From a virus, in IMG/VR virus record IMGVR_UViG_3300046457_000036, positions 1 through 44,051 of that record: a stretch of 44,051 nt of DNA, one strand, 5' to 3'. A program made the translations under genes and the position numbers. The notes beneath the pieces were generated by a model, which searched no databases, was not told where the DNA came from, and saw only the letters and a program-made list of their open reading frames with translations. Below, piece by piece: positions 1 to 7,846 of this stretch. Position 1 is the stretch's first letter. Every line of letters begins with the position of its first letter.

Positions 1-20
1 TCGAGTGCGTTGTAGCTCAT
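1..20 (-). CDS. SSB-like protein, first codons only (partial duplicate)
   Basis: The reverse complement of 1-20 starts with the ATG of the SSB-like gene, whose full copy is at 43000-43944. It is present here only because the contig ends overlap, and it is not a separate gene. Confidence 0.85.
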
Positions 21-127
21 GTGTTGTCCTAAGTATTAGTGGGTAAAAGAAGGGGTGTAACCGTTCATGAACTGCTTGCGCAGCCACGGCTTCAATGCTG
101 CTACTGCCTTGGCGAAGTTCGGGTCGG
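1..127. repeat. Terminal overlap, left copy (assembly circularisation repeat)
   Basis: Bases 1-127 are identical to 43925-44051. The overlap is exactly 127 nt, lies in the middle of the replication operon across a coding junction, and has no feature of a packaging end. This is the pattern left when an assembler with k=127 closes a circular graph. The true direct terminal repeats of a T7-like virion are more likely in the 10-12 kb non-coding region, where their collapse would also produce a circular contig. Confidence 0.9.
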
Positions 128-2483
128 TGATCTTGTCTTCCGTGCCCATGTTCTTGCCCCATACGGTGTCGCTCGGCACCGGCAAGGGGAGCTTCCAGTT
201 GAACCACCACGAGAAGAAGTTGCTCGCCTCCTCCATGACGGCGTGCAGCAGCGCTGCGGCCTTCAGCTTCACATCGTTGTGGGCATCGACGTACTCGGCG
301 TCGTGTACCTGATTGACCAGCAGCGCTCGCCCGTTGAAGTTGTCGTAGTGGTAGAACGCACGAAGCGACAACCACATCGCGGCCTTGGCGATCTCACCGC
401 CAGTGCCCTGCACCTCGTAGTTCTTGATCTCGGTCGGCTTGAACGAGCGGGGCGTACCCTTCTCGGCCATGAACTTCGGAGCGCATTGCTCCTTGTAGCA
501 GTACAGCTTGCCGTCAGGCGTGGTGCTGTACGACTTGCCGAGTTGCACAGTCAGGCCGGGGATGTCCGGGTGCTGCACGGTCAGACCGATAGGCACACGG
601 CCCTGCTTAATCAGCGTGGCGCGGGCCTCGAAGTACTGCTTGATCTCCGGGTAGCGAGCCTCCTCCGCTGCGATCAGCGCCTTCACATCGTCCTCTGACA
701 TGCCGGTCGATTCGCAAATCGCTGCGACGCCTGCACCGTACGCTCGCTGGAAGGAGAACTCCTTCGACTTCGTACGCTTGTAGTCCCAGTCGGCGTCCGC
801 GATGATCTTGCAGAGTTCGAAGACGCGCTCGTACTCCATGCTCTCTTTCGCCGCGAGGCGCATACAGTGCATGTCGATGCCCGACTTCAAATCTTCGATC
901 AGCTTTTCGGCCTTCGTCAGGATCGCTTGGACGTACACTTCAAGTGAGGAGAAGTCCGACTGGATAATCACGCCGTTCTCACCGTGACGCGATTCGAAGA
1001 TCATCTTCACGTCCGACTTCTGGCCCTTGCTCAGGTTCTGAAGGTTCGGATTGCTGGACGACAGCCGCCCCGTCACCGTGTTGGTGTGGTTCAGCATGTG
1101 ATGCACGATGGAGTCGAGCTGGACCATCGTGAGCATGCCCACGTTCTGCTTCTTCTTCTCGTCGTACCGGATGAAGTACGTGCCCAAGTCCTTCGTCAGC
1201 GACTGAACCTGCTTCAGCGCCTGAAGGAACGGGATGTCACGGTTGCCCAGCGCGTCGATGACTTCAGCCGCCGTGGAGTACACGCCGTCCTCTGCCGACT
1301 TCCACTTCGCGTTCGGCTTGGTGAAGCCGGGGAACTCGTAGAAGAAGTCTTCCTGCCGCGTCTTCGGACCGCGCTTGATGTCAGGCACCGTGACTTGCTT
1401 CGTCTTCGGCTGGCCTTTGTTCTTGCCACCGGCGAACAGCACCTGTAGCGGCACCGTGTCACAGCGCTGCACCTGAATGTCGTACGACACACACTCTTGC
1501 GTCGAGCCGTCCGTCAGCAGGTAGTGCGTCTGCTTGCACTGGTAGTAGGTGAGGTTGCCCTCGTCATCCAGCACCGGCGCATCGTCCCGGTACTTGACCG
1601 GGCCACCGAAGATCAGCGCCGACTTGTGGAAGCGACTGTTCCAGTTGAACTCCAGCTTCGCCGGAAGGTCAGCCGGGATGAAGCCGTTCACCTCGACCAG
1701 TGCCGTCGCCAGCTTGTCGGCGGTCTTCGCTGCAAGCTCGTTCGCCAGCGGCTGGTTCACGAACATGCCGTTGCGCTCGCACTCGATGGTGAACATGAGC
1801 GAACCCATGTTGAGCAGCAGCGAGCGAAGCTGGCCGTTAGCCTTGGCTGCGGCGTACTGACCGCGAAATACGAGTTCCGTGTTACCGATGTCGCCGTGTT
1901 CCCACTTGCCTTCTTCCTCGTAGCCACAGAGGTAGCGCATGAGCAGGTCTTCGGGGATGTCGATGGTGTCCACGCCTGCATCCCACAGCAGCTTCACCTC
2001 GTCCAGCTTGACGTTGCCGCCGTACTCGGGTGCCATGTCGTTCAGCGGCAGCATGTGGCTTGACGTTTCCATGCCTTGCAGCAGGTACTCAGCGAGTTGG
2101 ATGTCCCACACGATGCCGCCACGCTTCACGAACTCCATCCACTTGCGGAGGTTGAATTCGTGATTGCAGTTCGGATTGGCGAGGGCGTACAGGATGTCGA
2201 ACTTGATGTTCGCCCCGACGAGAATCTTCACGCCGCTCAGCATGTCGCTGAACCATGTGACGCCGGGCTTCTTGCAGGCTGCGATTCGCTCGTCGCGGTC
2301 GGTCAAACCCTTGGGCAGGTAGTGGCCGAAAACGCGTGAGCCTCGCTGCTTGTCGTACGGGTCGGTCAGTTTGCCGTGCGCGGCGGCGTAGCTGACCATG
2401 TAGTTATCGGGAGAGAACGGGTTCGCCTTGCGCTTGTACTCCGTCTTCGTGCTTGTCTCGATGTCGAATACGCGGTAATCCAT
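36..2483 (-). CDS. Family A DNA polymerase with 3'-5' exonuclease domain
   Basis: This 815-residue protein is the phage replicative polymerase, a T7 gp5/phiKMV-type homologue. The N-terminus carries a proofreading exonuclease: FDIETS near residue 6 and a later GANIKFDILY segment supply the acidic metal ligands. The polymerase domain has motif A (DFSSLE, Asp about 510), a motif B-like K-x3-F-x3-YG stretch (KEFSFQRAYG) and motif C (VHDAE, Asp about 728). The ATG follows the helicase stop directly (TAAATG), so the two genes are translationally coupled. Length fits the phiKMV group. The last 92 bases of the gene are repeated at the contig's right end through the assembly overlap. Confidence 0.96.
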   Translation of the reverse strand: MDYRVFDIETSTKTEYKRKANPFSPDNYMVSYAAAHGKLTDPYDKQRGSRVFGHYLPKGLTDRDERIAACKKPGVTWFSDMLSGVKILVGANIKFDILYALANPNCNHEFNLRKWMEFVKRGGIVWDIQLAEYLLQGMETSSHMLPLNDMAPEYGGNVKLDEVKLLWDAGVDTIDIPEDLLMRYLCGYEEEGKWEHGDIGNTELVFRGQYAAAKANGQLRSLLLNMGSLMFTIECERNGMFVNQPLANELAAKTADKLATALVEVNGFIPADLPAKLEFNWNSRFHKSALIFGGPVKYRDDAPVLDDEGNLTYYQCKQTHYLLTDGSTQECVSYDIQVQRCDTVPLQVLFAGGKNKGQPKTKQVTVPDIKRGPKTRQEDFFYEFPGFTKPNAKWKSAEDGVYSTAAEVIDALGNRDIPFLQALKQVQSLTKDLGTYFIRYDEKKKQNVGMLTMVQLDSIVHHMLNHTNTVTGRLSSSNPNLQNLSKGQKSDVKMIFESRHGENGVIIQSDFSSLEVYVQAILTKAEKLIEDLKSGIDMHCMRLAAKESMEYERVFELCKIIADADWDYKRTKSKEFSFQRAYGAGVAAICESTGMSEDDVKALIAAEEARYPEIKQYFEARATLIKQGRVPIGLTVQHPDIPGLTVQLGKSYSTTPDGKLYCYKEQCAPKFMAEKGTPRSFKPTEIKNYEVQGTGGEIAKAAMWLSLRAFYHYDNFNGRALLVNQVHDAEYVDAHNDVKLKAAALLHAVMEEASNFFSWWFNWKLPLPVPSDTVWGKNMGTEDKITDPNFAKAVAALKPWLRKQFMNGYTPSFTH

Positions 2484-3677
2484 TTAGTCGGTGAACCTCG
2501 CTCGTGAGCCGTCGAACGTAACCTCCTGACGCGGGTCGCGTGGCCCGCCATCCCGGTGCAGCTTGTTCTTCGGAGTGCCAATGAATCGGGTGTTCTGGAG
2601 GTCGATGTTGCCCGACCGGCCCAGCATGATGACGGCCTCGGCTGCACCAGCCTTGCCGGTCTTGGAGTTCGCAAGCTGCGACAGCTTCGGGAACAACTCG
2701 CCCTCTGCCTCACCGCTAAGCTGTGACGTGGCGATCACCACGCACTTGTACTTGACGGCCCATATACGGGCACGCTGGTACATCCACTCCAGAATCTGAT
2801 CGGTGCGGGTGCCGCCGTTCGCGGCTTGACCGTCTGCCTGCACGTTGTCGAGCATGTCCACGACTACGATTGCAGGGTTCAAGTCCTTCACGATGTCCTC
2901 AAGTTGGCCCATCGTGTAGTCGTGGATGTCGAAGACGTGGAACAGGTCACGCCCGCCCTGCGTCTTCAGGAACTCGTCGTACACCACGCCCTTGTCACAG
3001 AGCGGAATCAGTTCCTGATTCGACATGCCCAGCGACGCATTGAAGTAGCGGTGGCGCAGCTTGCGTCCCGGCCCCTCGTTGTTGAGTACGATGATCGTGC
3101 GATCCTGACCGGGGTAGAGCGTGTCTACCTGCGGAGCCATGTAGCTCAACTCGCTGGCGAAGAAGCTCGACTTGCCGCTATCGACACGAGCCGCCACGAT
3201 GATGAAGTCACCTTCCCACAGCGGCTTAAGCGCAGCGTTCAGGCAGTTCAATCGGAAGTGGAAGCCGGTGTCGTTCTGCACCGCGAGGAGCATGTCCTCG
3301 ATTCGGTCCTTGACCTTCGGGTGCTTCTTGTTCGTGTGGACCCACGTCTCGTGCCGATCACTGATCGTGCGCAGCGCCTGAGTCAGGTCGATCTCGCCTT
3401 CCTCGTAGCCTTCGAGCATGGTCTTCAGCTTGCTCGCCGTAGCCAGTTCGACCAGCCGCTCCTTGATGCCGTCTTCCGTACCGGGCGGTGCGGGGTGCTG
3501 GATGTTGGCGATGGTGGCCTTGTACGTGGCCTTGGCCTCACTCGTGAGCTTCGGGTGAGCCAACGCGAAGAACGTCATGAACGGCTTCGCTTCGATGGTC
3601 GTGACGCCAGAGTTCTCTTTGAAGTACGTGCCGAAGTCCTTCAGGACGGTGGCAGTGTTGGCGTCGATGTCACCCAT
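2484..3677 (-). CDS. DnaB-like replicative helicase
   Basis: This is a RecA-fold ATPase of about 397 residues. It has a Walker A-type loop (ARVDSGKSS, about residue 164), a hydrophobic strand ending in aspartate (AIVVVDMLDN) as Walker B, and a later TSQLSGE segment like the DnaB/T7 gp4 helicase core. It lies between a separate primase and the polymerase. This split of primase and helicase is seen in phiKMV, whereas T7 fuses the two. The frame is open back to a TTG at 3695, but the ATG at 3677 (MGDIDAN) is preceded by AGG at usable spacing and is preferred. It should unwind the fork for the family A polymerase. The function is secure and the start is moderately sure. Confidence 0.92.
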   Translation of the reverse strand: MGDIDANTATVLKDFGTYFKENSGVTTIEAKPFMTFFALAHPKLTSEAKATYKATIANIQHPAPPGTEDGIKERLVELATASKLKTMLEGYEEGEIDLTQALRTISDRHETWVHTNKKHPKVKDRIEDMLLAVQNDTGFHFRLNCLNAALKPLWEGDFIIVAARVDSGKSSFFASELSYMAPQVDTLYPGQDRTIIVLNNEGPGRKLRHRYFNASLGMSNQELIPLCDKGVVYDEFLKTQGGRDLFHVFDIHDYTMGQLEDIVKDLNPAIVVVDMLDNVQADGQAANGGTRTDQILEWMYQRARIWAVKYKCVVIATSQLSGEAEGELFPKLSQLANSKTGKAGAAEAVIMLGRSGNIDLQNTRFIGTPKNKLHRDGGPRDPRQEVTFDGSRARFTD

Positions 3678-3718
3678 CGGCACGTACCTATGCAATCGTT
3701 CGTATTGCTCACGATCTT

Positions 3719-4528
3719 TCAGAAGTCGGAGCAGGCTTTGGTCAAGAGAGATTTGATTTCTCCTCGGGGTAGGAGCTTAGGGTCAAAGGGGGAGACGATG
3801 TTTCTGTGGGGCACGCCCACAAGGGCCAGTCGGGTTGTGATGCGGCGCACAGCCTTGCGGCCAGCGGCATCGGGGTCGAGCCACGTAATGACGGGCTTCT
3901 GTGCTGCGATCAACCGGGCCAGTACCTTGTCGGTCAGGGCAGTTCCGAGCAGCGCCCACGCCGCGACGTGATCCCCGCACCGGAATGCAGAGAGAACGTC
4001 TTCGGTGAGGACCGTCACCGGACTATCCGGCTTGCCGAACTGAGCAACGATGGAGCGCTTGTCGATTGCCGCGCCGAGGTACTTCGGTTGCCTGCCGTCG
4101 ATGCTTCGTGCCTGCCAGTAAGCAAGGCGTCCAGAATCGAATACAGGCAGCACCACGCGGTTAGTGGGTGGGTGGTAGTACGCACCTAGCTGGCGAGTCT
4201 CGGGAGCGCCTATGGACGCTTTGAGAAGCCACAGCCGGGCCTCGATAGGCCACAGCGCGAGGTCGTCTACTACCGGCGTCGGTAGCACGGTGTACCGGGC
4301 GATAGTCTCGTCCTCCGCAGCCCGCTCCCGGTCACGCTTCATGCGCTCCGAGAACGATAGCTGCGGCTTGAACTCGACCAGCGACTCCTGACACCTGAAG
4401 CACCACGCCGTCCACTTGTCCCGCTCATGAGCCACCAGCAGCGTGCGGCCTTCACCGCAGCCGTGGCTGGCTCGACCCTTACTGCCTTCTCGCAACTGCT
4501 GCGCGGCCTTGAGCCACGCTTCAGCCAC
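3719..4528 (-). CDS. DNA primase (zinc-ribbon plus TOPRIM)
   Basis: This 269-residue primase synthesises RNA primers for lagging-strand replication. Residues 22-46 hold a zinc-binding pattern (His22, Cys24, Cys43, Cys46). The TOPRIM core follows, with a conserved glutamate in VLTEDVLSAF (about E176) and the DxD in WLDPDAAGRKA (D218, D220). The start is a GTG overlapping the stop of the preceding 31-aa gene (TAGTG). A longer reading from 4669 would run back through that gene and part of the next in another frame, and the zinc motif already lies near the N-terminus of the shorter form. It is followed by the separate helicase. Confidence 0.9.
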   Translation of the reverse strand: MAEAWLKAAQQLREGSKGRASHGCGEGRTLLVAHERDKWTAWCFRCQESLVEFKPQLSFSERMKRDRERAAEDETIARYTVLPTPVVDDLALWPIEARLWLLKASIGAPETRQLGAYYHPPTNRVVLPVFDSGRLAYWQARSIDGRQPKYLGAAIDKRSIVAQFGKPDSPVTVLTEDVLSAFRCGDHVAAWALLGTALTDKVLARLIAAQKPVITWLDPDAAGRKAVRRITTRLALVGVPHRNIVSPFDPKLLPRGEIKSLLTKACSDF

Positions 4529-4623
4529 TAGCGGGTAACGATCCGGGCCACATCGACCACGAGATTGGCCGACATTACGACCGTGAGGATGATGAACAAC
4601 GTGCGGTCGGACAGTTTGCGCAT
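4528..4623 (-). CDS. Small single-span membrane protein (31 aa)
   Basis: A 31-residue ORF starts at an ATG that overlaps the stop of its upstream neighbour (TAATG) and ends in a stop overlapping the primase GTG (TAGTG). Residues 9-26 (LFIILTVVMSANLVVDVA) form one hydrophobic segment. The tight junctions on both sides support translation. Function is unknown. It could be a small inner-membrane effector made early in infection. Confidence 0.62.
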   Translation of the reverse strand: MRKLSDRTLFIILTVVMSANLVVDVARIVTR

Positions 4624-4964
4624 TACAGCGGACTCCTTTGAACAGCCATCGGGTTGAGTTCCCACACACGGACGGTGCGGGCTTGGGCAGTGGGTCGCAG
4701 CGCCTTGGCTACGCGGTCGGTCGGGACAAGAAGCCCAGCCCGTACGCCAGCCTTGGGCAAAGAGCCCCATGCGTTCGCGTTGTTCGGCTCGGGACAGCCG
4801 CCGTTTGCACGGAAGTCGTCCATCGTCAGGTCGCGGTTGCCGTTGATGTAAGTGAGGTAGGCGTAACGCTTGAGCTTCGCCAGTGCCTCGTCCATCCACG
4901 CGTTACCGGCCCGCTTCTTGGCTTGCGCTTGGCCTTCGGCCTTGCGCTGCTCGCCAGTTGTCAC
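4623..4964 (-). CDS. Winged-helix-like phage protein (113 aa)
   Basis: The first half is charged (lysine/arginine-rich, EQRKAEGQAQAKKRAGNAW). The second half has a phage-type pattern, PEPNNANAWGSL..AGV..GLL..T, ending in VRVWELNP. That pattern is reminiscent of small winged-helix proteins encoded beside phage replication genes. The start is GTG in a GTGA overlap with the 156-aa gene, and the end overlaps the next ATG (TAATG). Placement directly before the primase suggests a replication or DNA-binding accessory. The fold assignment is from memory of related small phage proteins and is tentative. Confidence 0.7.
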   Translation of the reverse strand: MTTGEQRKAEGQAQAKKRAGNAWMDEALAKLKRYAYLTYINGNRDLTMDDFRANGGCPEPNNANAWGSLPKAGVRAGLLVPTDRVAKALRPTAQARTVRVWELNPMAVQRSPL

Positions 4965-5431
4965 GCGTCCACCAACTCGTTGATCGTGCGAGTCTGACGC
5001 TTCACGTGGCGCACGGTCTTGATGCGCTTGATGACCTCGACCTCCACGATCTTGAACGTACCAGCCGCGTATGCACCGGCGTGCTGCTCGATGAACTGCT
5101 CGGCGTCAGCTTGCGTGGTCGGTCGGCGGGTCAGCACGCTGGCGACCTTGTTGACGGCACCGGGTAACGGCACGTGATGCACCTCGAAGCACTTGCTGAT
5201 CTCCTGCTCGTCGGGTTGCACCGACTTGTCCAGTTCGAACCGGGTCGGGTGATAACCTTGGTCAGCGCCTTCATCGTTCAGGATGAACAGGAGGCTATCC
5301 GCGCCACCAATGCGATTTACCAAGTACGACTTGCCCTGCGTCAGCCCGTTGGTACTGCCCCAGCCCGGTACGTGGCCGTTACCGACGACTGCGATTACGC
5401 TGTCGCCCTTCTTGAACTGGCTCTTAGTCAT
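4961..5431 (-). CDS. Conserved early phage protein, SH3-like N-terminus (156 aa)
   Basis: This is a 156-residue soluble protein. Residues 6-60 (KGDSVIAVVGNGHVP..LTQGKSYLVNRI..LLFILNDEG) resemble a small beta-barrel of SH3/KOW type. The C-terminus is basic (VIKRIKTVRHVKRQTRT). The ATG overlaps the previous stop (TAATG) and the end overlaps the next gene by GTGA. Function is unknown. The barrel-plus-basic-tail layout would suit nucleic-acid binding, which is inference only. Confidence 0.75.
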   Translation of the reverse strand: MTKSQFKKGDSVIAVVGNGHVPGWGSTNGLTQGKSYLVNRIGGADSLLFILNDEGADQGYHPTRFELDKSVQPDEQEISKCFEVHHVPLPGAVNKVASVLTRRPTTQADAEQFIEQHAGAYAAGTFKIVEVEVIKRIKTVRHVKRQTRTINELVDA

Positions 5432-5703
5432 TACAGGACACCTCCGATTGCCACTGCTTCGGACTTCGCTGCGAGGCGCACGGTCGCGGCACGCACGGCG
5501 GCGTCATCGGCCAGCTTGTCAGCGAATGCCGACGCCTCACGCGCCTTGGTGGCGATGCTCGCAGCGATGTTCGCTTCCGTGTCCAGCACGCGGACCTTGG
5601 CATCTGCTGCGGCCACCGTCAGACGGAGCGACTTGATGTGCGCCTGCACGGCGATGACGTGGAGGCGGCGGGTTGCAGCAGCGATGATGTTGGAGAGCTT
5701 CAT
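5431..5703 (-). CDS. Ala-rich helical early protein (90 aa)
   Basis: The predicted 90-residue product begins MKLSNIIAAATRR and is dominated by alanine-rich heptads (AAADAKVRVLDTEANIAASIATKAREASAFADKLADDAAVR), so it is probably a coiled coil. The ATG at 5703 is chosen over the TTG at 5721 because of the leader TTAGGACTACACACATG, which supplies AGGA. Nearly the same leader precedes the SSB-like gene and the 151-aa early gene. Function is not recognised. Confidence 0.68.
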   Translation of the reverse strand: MKLSNIIAAATRRLHVIAVQAHIKSLRLTVAAADAKVRVLDTEANIAASIATKAREASAFADKLADDAAVRAATVRLAAKSEAVAIGGVL

Positions 5704-5783
5704 GTGTGTAGTCCTAATCAATTATGGGAAAGAGAAAGCCGCACGCCCAGCATGAACGTACAGCGGTCAGTCAGTTTGACGGG

Positions 5784-5888
5784 TTACTTCGAGGCCGTGG
5801 CGTGGATCACGCTATCGTTGATGGTGATGACGTTCACTGCGCAGCCTGACAGGGCCACGGCGACGAGTGCTGCGAGGATGTACTTCAT
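5784..5888 (-). CDS. Micro-lipoprotein B (34 aa)
   Basis: This ORF encodes 34 residues. It has a Lys-containing n-region (MKY), a hydrophobic stretch (ILAALVAVA) and a lipobox LSGC with Cys16. After cleavage only about 19 residues would remain, beginning CAVNVITIND. The start overlaps the stop of the 66-aa gene (ATGA). It is a clear paralogue of the 33-aa protein at 8898-8999: both have MKY at the start, Cys at 16 and V-N-V-I-T immediately after. A short lipid-anchored peptide made early would fit superinfection exclusion or envelope modification, but the sequence shows only export and lipidation. Confidence 0.78.
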   Translation of the reverse strand: MKYILAALVAVALSGCAVNVITINDSVIHATASK

Positions 5889-6085
5889 GCTGCTTGTCCC
5901 TCCGGGTGTTGGGCGGCGATGCGTTGCAGGTTCTCTCGGAACAGGCGGTCGAAGGCCAGCTTCGCCACGTACGCGGCCCAGTTACGGAAGCCCAGCGAGC
6001 GGGCGAAGCGGTTCATCTTGCGAACCGACTTGTACGGGCGGGCACGGTAGCCGCCGACAGTGTTGAGGGTACGAACGACGATCAT
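5885..6085 (-). CDS. Small basic early protein (66 aa)
   Basis: This is a 66-residue arginine-rich protein (MIVVRTLNTV...RARPYKSVRKMNRFARSLGFRNW) with a helical C-terminus (AKLAFDRLFRENLQRIA). An AAGGAG Shine-Dalgarno lies 6 nt before the ATG. It ends in an ATGA overlap with micro-lipoprotein B. The basic character suggests nucleic-acid or acidic-protein binding, and no family is recognised. Confidence 0.72.
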   Translation of the reverse strand: MIVVRTLNTVGGYRARPYKSVRKMNRFARSLGFRNWAAYVAKLAFDRLFRENLQRIAAQHPEGQAA

Positions 6086-6094
6086 GCGGACTCC

Positions 6095-6529
6095 TTAGTT
6101 GCCAGCACAGCCAGCGATGGGTTGGAACTTGCACGGCGCGGAGCCGCAGCAGGCGGGTTGGCCCTTGGCGAGGGCTTCGCAGTACGGCACTGTCTTGAGA
6201 TCGGACGGCTTGAGTCGGATCAGTTCCAGCAGGCTCGTGCCGAAGCGGCCAGCGTTCTCGGTCACGCGGGTCAGCGAATCGCGCTGGTTGGCGTGGCGGC
6301 GGCTCAGGTCAGCCAGTTGCTCGCGGAGCAGGGCAAGCTCATGCTTCGTCTTGGCGTGCGCTGTGGCCTCACGATTCCAACGGGCGAAGTTGTTTGCCGA
6401 GTCCTGCTGCGCCTTCACCTCGGTGGCGGTCACGCGGCCGAGGTTGCGGATACGCTGATCGTGGGACGCACGCAGCAAGCGCACGAGGCCAGCGACGATG
6501 CGCTCGTGCTTCGATTTACGGATGAACAT
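6095..6529 (-). CDS. Coiled-coil early protein with Cys-rich tail (144 aa)
   Basis: Residues 1-30 are strongly basic. Residues about 40-100 are a charged helix with heptad character (HAKTKHELALLREQLADLSRRHANQRDSLTRV). The last 30 residues hold five cysteines (YC...CCGSAPC...GC), which could bind zinc or form disulfides. The start overlaps the previous stop (TAATG). Its function is unknown. Confidence 0.7.
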   Translation of the reverse strand: MFIRKSKHERIVAGLVRLLRASHDQRIRNLGRVTATEVKAQQDSANNFARWNREATAHAKTKHELALLREQLADLSRRHANQRDSLTRVTENAGRFGTSLLELIRLKPSDLKTVPYCEALAKGQPACCGSAPCKFQPIAGCAGN

Positions 6530-6768
6530 TAGGCCGGGTTCCCATTGCGTGACAGGTGGAACTGCTGGATGGCCGCGACCGACTCAGCCTGCCGTGCGGC
6601 GTGCAGTTCAGCAGCCTCGATGTCAGCCGCCTTGTACGTCTCGTGCGGATTCTTCGACCAGCCGCCCGTCTTGCCGTCGAACACGTGCCACTTGTCGTTC
6701 TTCATCTGAACTTGGAATTGGCCGGTGACGGATTGCTCGGGGACGTTCGTCTTGTACTGTTGGCGCAT
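6529..6768 (-). CDS. Small early protein (79 aa)
   Basis: This is a 79-residue protein with a central KNDKWHVFDGKTGGWSKN stretch that looks like a beta-hairpin, followed by an alanine-rich helix (ADIEAAELHAARQAESVAAI). A GGAAAG Shine-Dalgarno precedes the ATG. It overlaps the next gene by TAATG. No family is recognised. Confidence 0.7.
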   Translation of the reverse strand: MRQQYKTNVPEQSVTGQFQVQMKNDKWHVFDGKTGGWSKNPHETYKAADIEAAELHAARQAESVAAIQQFHLSRNGNPA

Positions 6769-6777
6769 GTTCTTTCC

Positions 6778-6966
6778 TTATGTGCGGAGGCCGAGATCGA
6801 CCTCGCGGTTCATTGCATCAGCCACGCCTTGCGCGGCCACTTGTGTGAGGTACTGCGTCTCGCCCGGTGTGTCGGAGTCCGTATCAACTACCGCATAGAA
6901 AGTCTGCGGCGTGCTGTAACGGGTCGGCGTGGGCGAGAATGGACGCACCACGAACCGATCGCTCAT
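6778..6966 (-). CDS. Small early protein (62 aa)
   Basis: The 62-residue product has a proline/threonine-rich first third and a helical second half (TQVAAQGVADAMNREVDLGL). The ATG overlaps the 3' end of the previous small gene (ATG at 6966, stop at 6963). The overlap and position in the run of small co-directional genes are the main support. No function is recognised. Confidence 0.65.
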   Translation of the reverse strand: MSDRFVVRPFSPTPTRYSTPQTFYAVVDTDSDTPGETQYLTQVAAQGVADAMNREVDLGLRT

Positions 6967-7139
6967 GCAAACAGGGCTTCGAGGCCGCGCTTGGCGTCGC
7001 GCTGCTGGCGACGGATGTTGGTGACGTGGAGCTTGCCGCGCTTGCGGTCACGCCCCGGAAACGACGCCTGACGTTCTTCGACGGGGCCGGAACAATGGGC
7101 CGCGATCAAGCGGCCAGCACGCAGGGTTCGTTGGATCAT
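6963..7139 (-). CDS. Small basic early protein (58 aa)
   Basis: This is a 58-residue, highly basic ORF (MIQRTLRAGRLIAAH...GRDRKRGKLHVTNIRRQQRDAKRG). The ATG overlaps the upstream stop (ATGA). The same frame is open much further upstream but would overlap two other genes, so the internal ATG is preferred. The charge suggests nucleic-acid binding, and nothing more can be said. Confidence 0.6.
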   Translation of the reverse strand: MIQRTLRAGRLIAAHCSGPVEERQASFPGRDRKRGKLHVTNIRRQQRDAKRGLEALFA

Positions 7140-7252
7140 CGCGGGTACTTCTCCGGGCCGAACACAGCACGAGCGAACGCTCGGACGATGGCGTTGGTTT
7201 CCGCGAGGTGCGGGCGGCGAGTAACGGTGTTGATTACGTTGCGAGCGATCAT
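7136..7252 (-). CDS. Very small early protein (38 aa)
   Basis: A 38-residue ORF (MIARNVINTVTRRPHLAE..., ending FGPEKYPR) is joined to both neighbours by ATGA overlaps. It fills what would otherwise be a gap between the 145-aa and 58-aa genes. Its opening vaguely resembles that of the 66-aa basic gene at 5885. Function is unknown. Confidence 0.6.
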   Translation of the reverse strand: MIARNVINTVTRRPHLAETNAIVRAFARAVFGPEKYPR

Positions 7253-7686
7253 GCGGCGTCCTTGAGAGTGAGTGCGGAGGGATGGATGAAGTACTGCGGA
7301 TCGAACTTGCCCCACTTGGACGCATTCGGGCCGATCAGGAGGCCGTCAACGCGGCCCCACGTGTCGATGCTGGCGACGGCTATGCAGTCCTGCGCAAGCT
7401 GCGCGGCGGCGTAGTTCAGGTGAATCTGCATGACCGTGCTGTGAGGGCCCGCTACGAAGCTAGGCTCCGACAGTGGCCGGATGTACTCGACGCAGCAGAC
7501 GAGAACGCGCTCGGTGCCATGCTCGGGATGTGTTGAGTCGCAGACTTCGCCACGATGCAGCAGGAAACCGGCGCGATTGAGCGCGGCGATAGTGCGCAGC
7601 ATGGTGTTGTCGGCAGCGCAGTCGTTGCGCTTCAAACCAACGTTGAGAAGGAGTTTCATTCGATTGGGAATTGTTGTCGCGGACAC
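7249..7686 (-). CDS. Early protein of unknown function (145 aa)
   Basis: This is a 145-residue soluble protein. The central part (TMLRTIAALNRAGFLLHRGEV.. then RVLVCCVEYIRPLSE and QIHLNYAAAQLAQDCIAVAS) shows alternating helices and strands. The longest start is GTG 7686. An in-frame ATG lies at 7659, and neither has a convincing Shine-Dalgarno. The end overlaps the 38-aa gene (ATGA). A regulatory or enzyme-like fold is possible, but none is recognised. Confidence 0.72.
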   Translation of the reverse strand: MSATTIPNRMKLLLNVGLKRNDCAADNTMLRTIAALNRAGFLLHRGEVCDSTHPEHGTERVLVCCVEYIRPLSEPSFVAGPHSTVMQIHLNYAAAQLAQDCIAVASIDTWGRVDGLLIGPNASKWGKFDPQYFIHPSALTLKDAA

Positions 7687-7751
7687 CAGCTAGTTGAGTG
7701 CTGGTAGAGCTTTTAGGCGCTCCGCAAAGCCTTGTGTAACGGGTACAGCTA

Positions 7752-7844
7752 CTACTTGGTCAAACGATGTGCGACAGCCATTGCGGCCACCACACAGAAC
7801 AGCCCCACACAGATGATGAGGCCGCACAGCACGGTCAGTTTCAC
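7752..7844 (-). CDS. Small membrane protein (about 30 aa, GTG start)
   Basis: A short ORF begins at a GTG overlapping the end of the 165-aa gene. It consists almost wholly of one hydrophobic helix (LTVLCGLIICVGLFCVVAAMAVA) followed by HRLTK. No good Shine-Dalgarno is seen and expression would depend on coupling. It resembles the other one-helix mini-proteins of this early region in design. Confidence is limited by the start codon. Confidence 0.45.
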   Translation of the reverse strand: MKLTVLCGLIICVGLFCVVAAMAVAHRLTK

Positions 7845-7846
7845 GG

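Noticed and set aside
2826-3971. 381-codon plus-strand frame over helicase and primase
   Set aside because: Opposite strand of two recognised genes; the composition is that of a reverse-frame shadow.
5755-5783. Additional phage promoter copy (CGGTCAGTCAGTTTGAC)
   Set aside because: It matches only the first half of the motif, lacks CATACAGAC and is in the plus orientation before no plus-strand gene.
7690-7751. Short ORF ending in LKALPALN just before the 145-aa gene
   Set aside because: The frame has no ATG, GTG or TTG at a usable place; the close junction may be chance.
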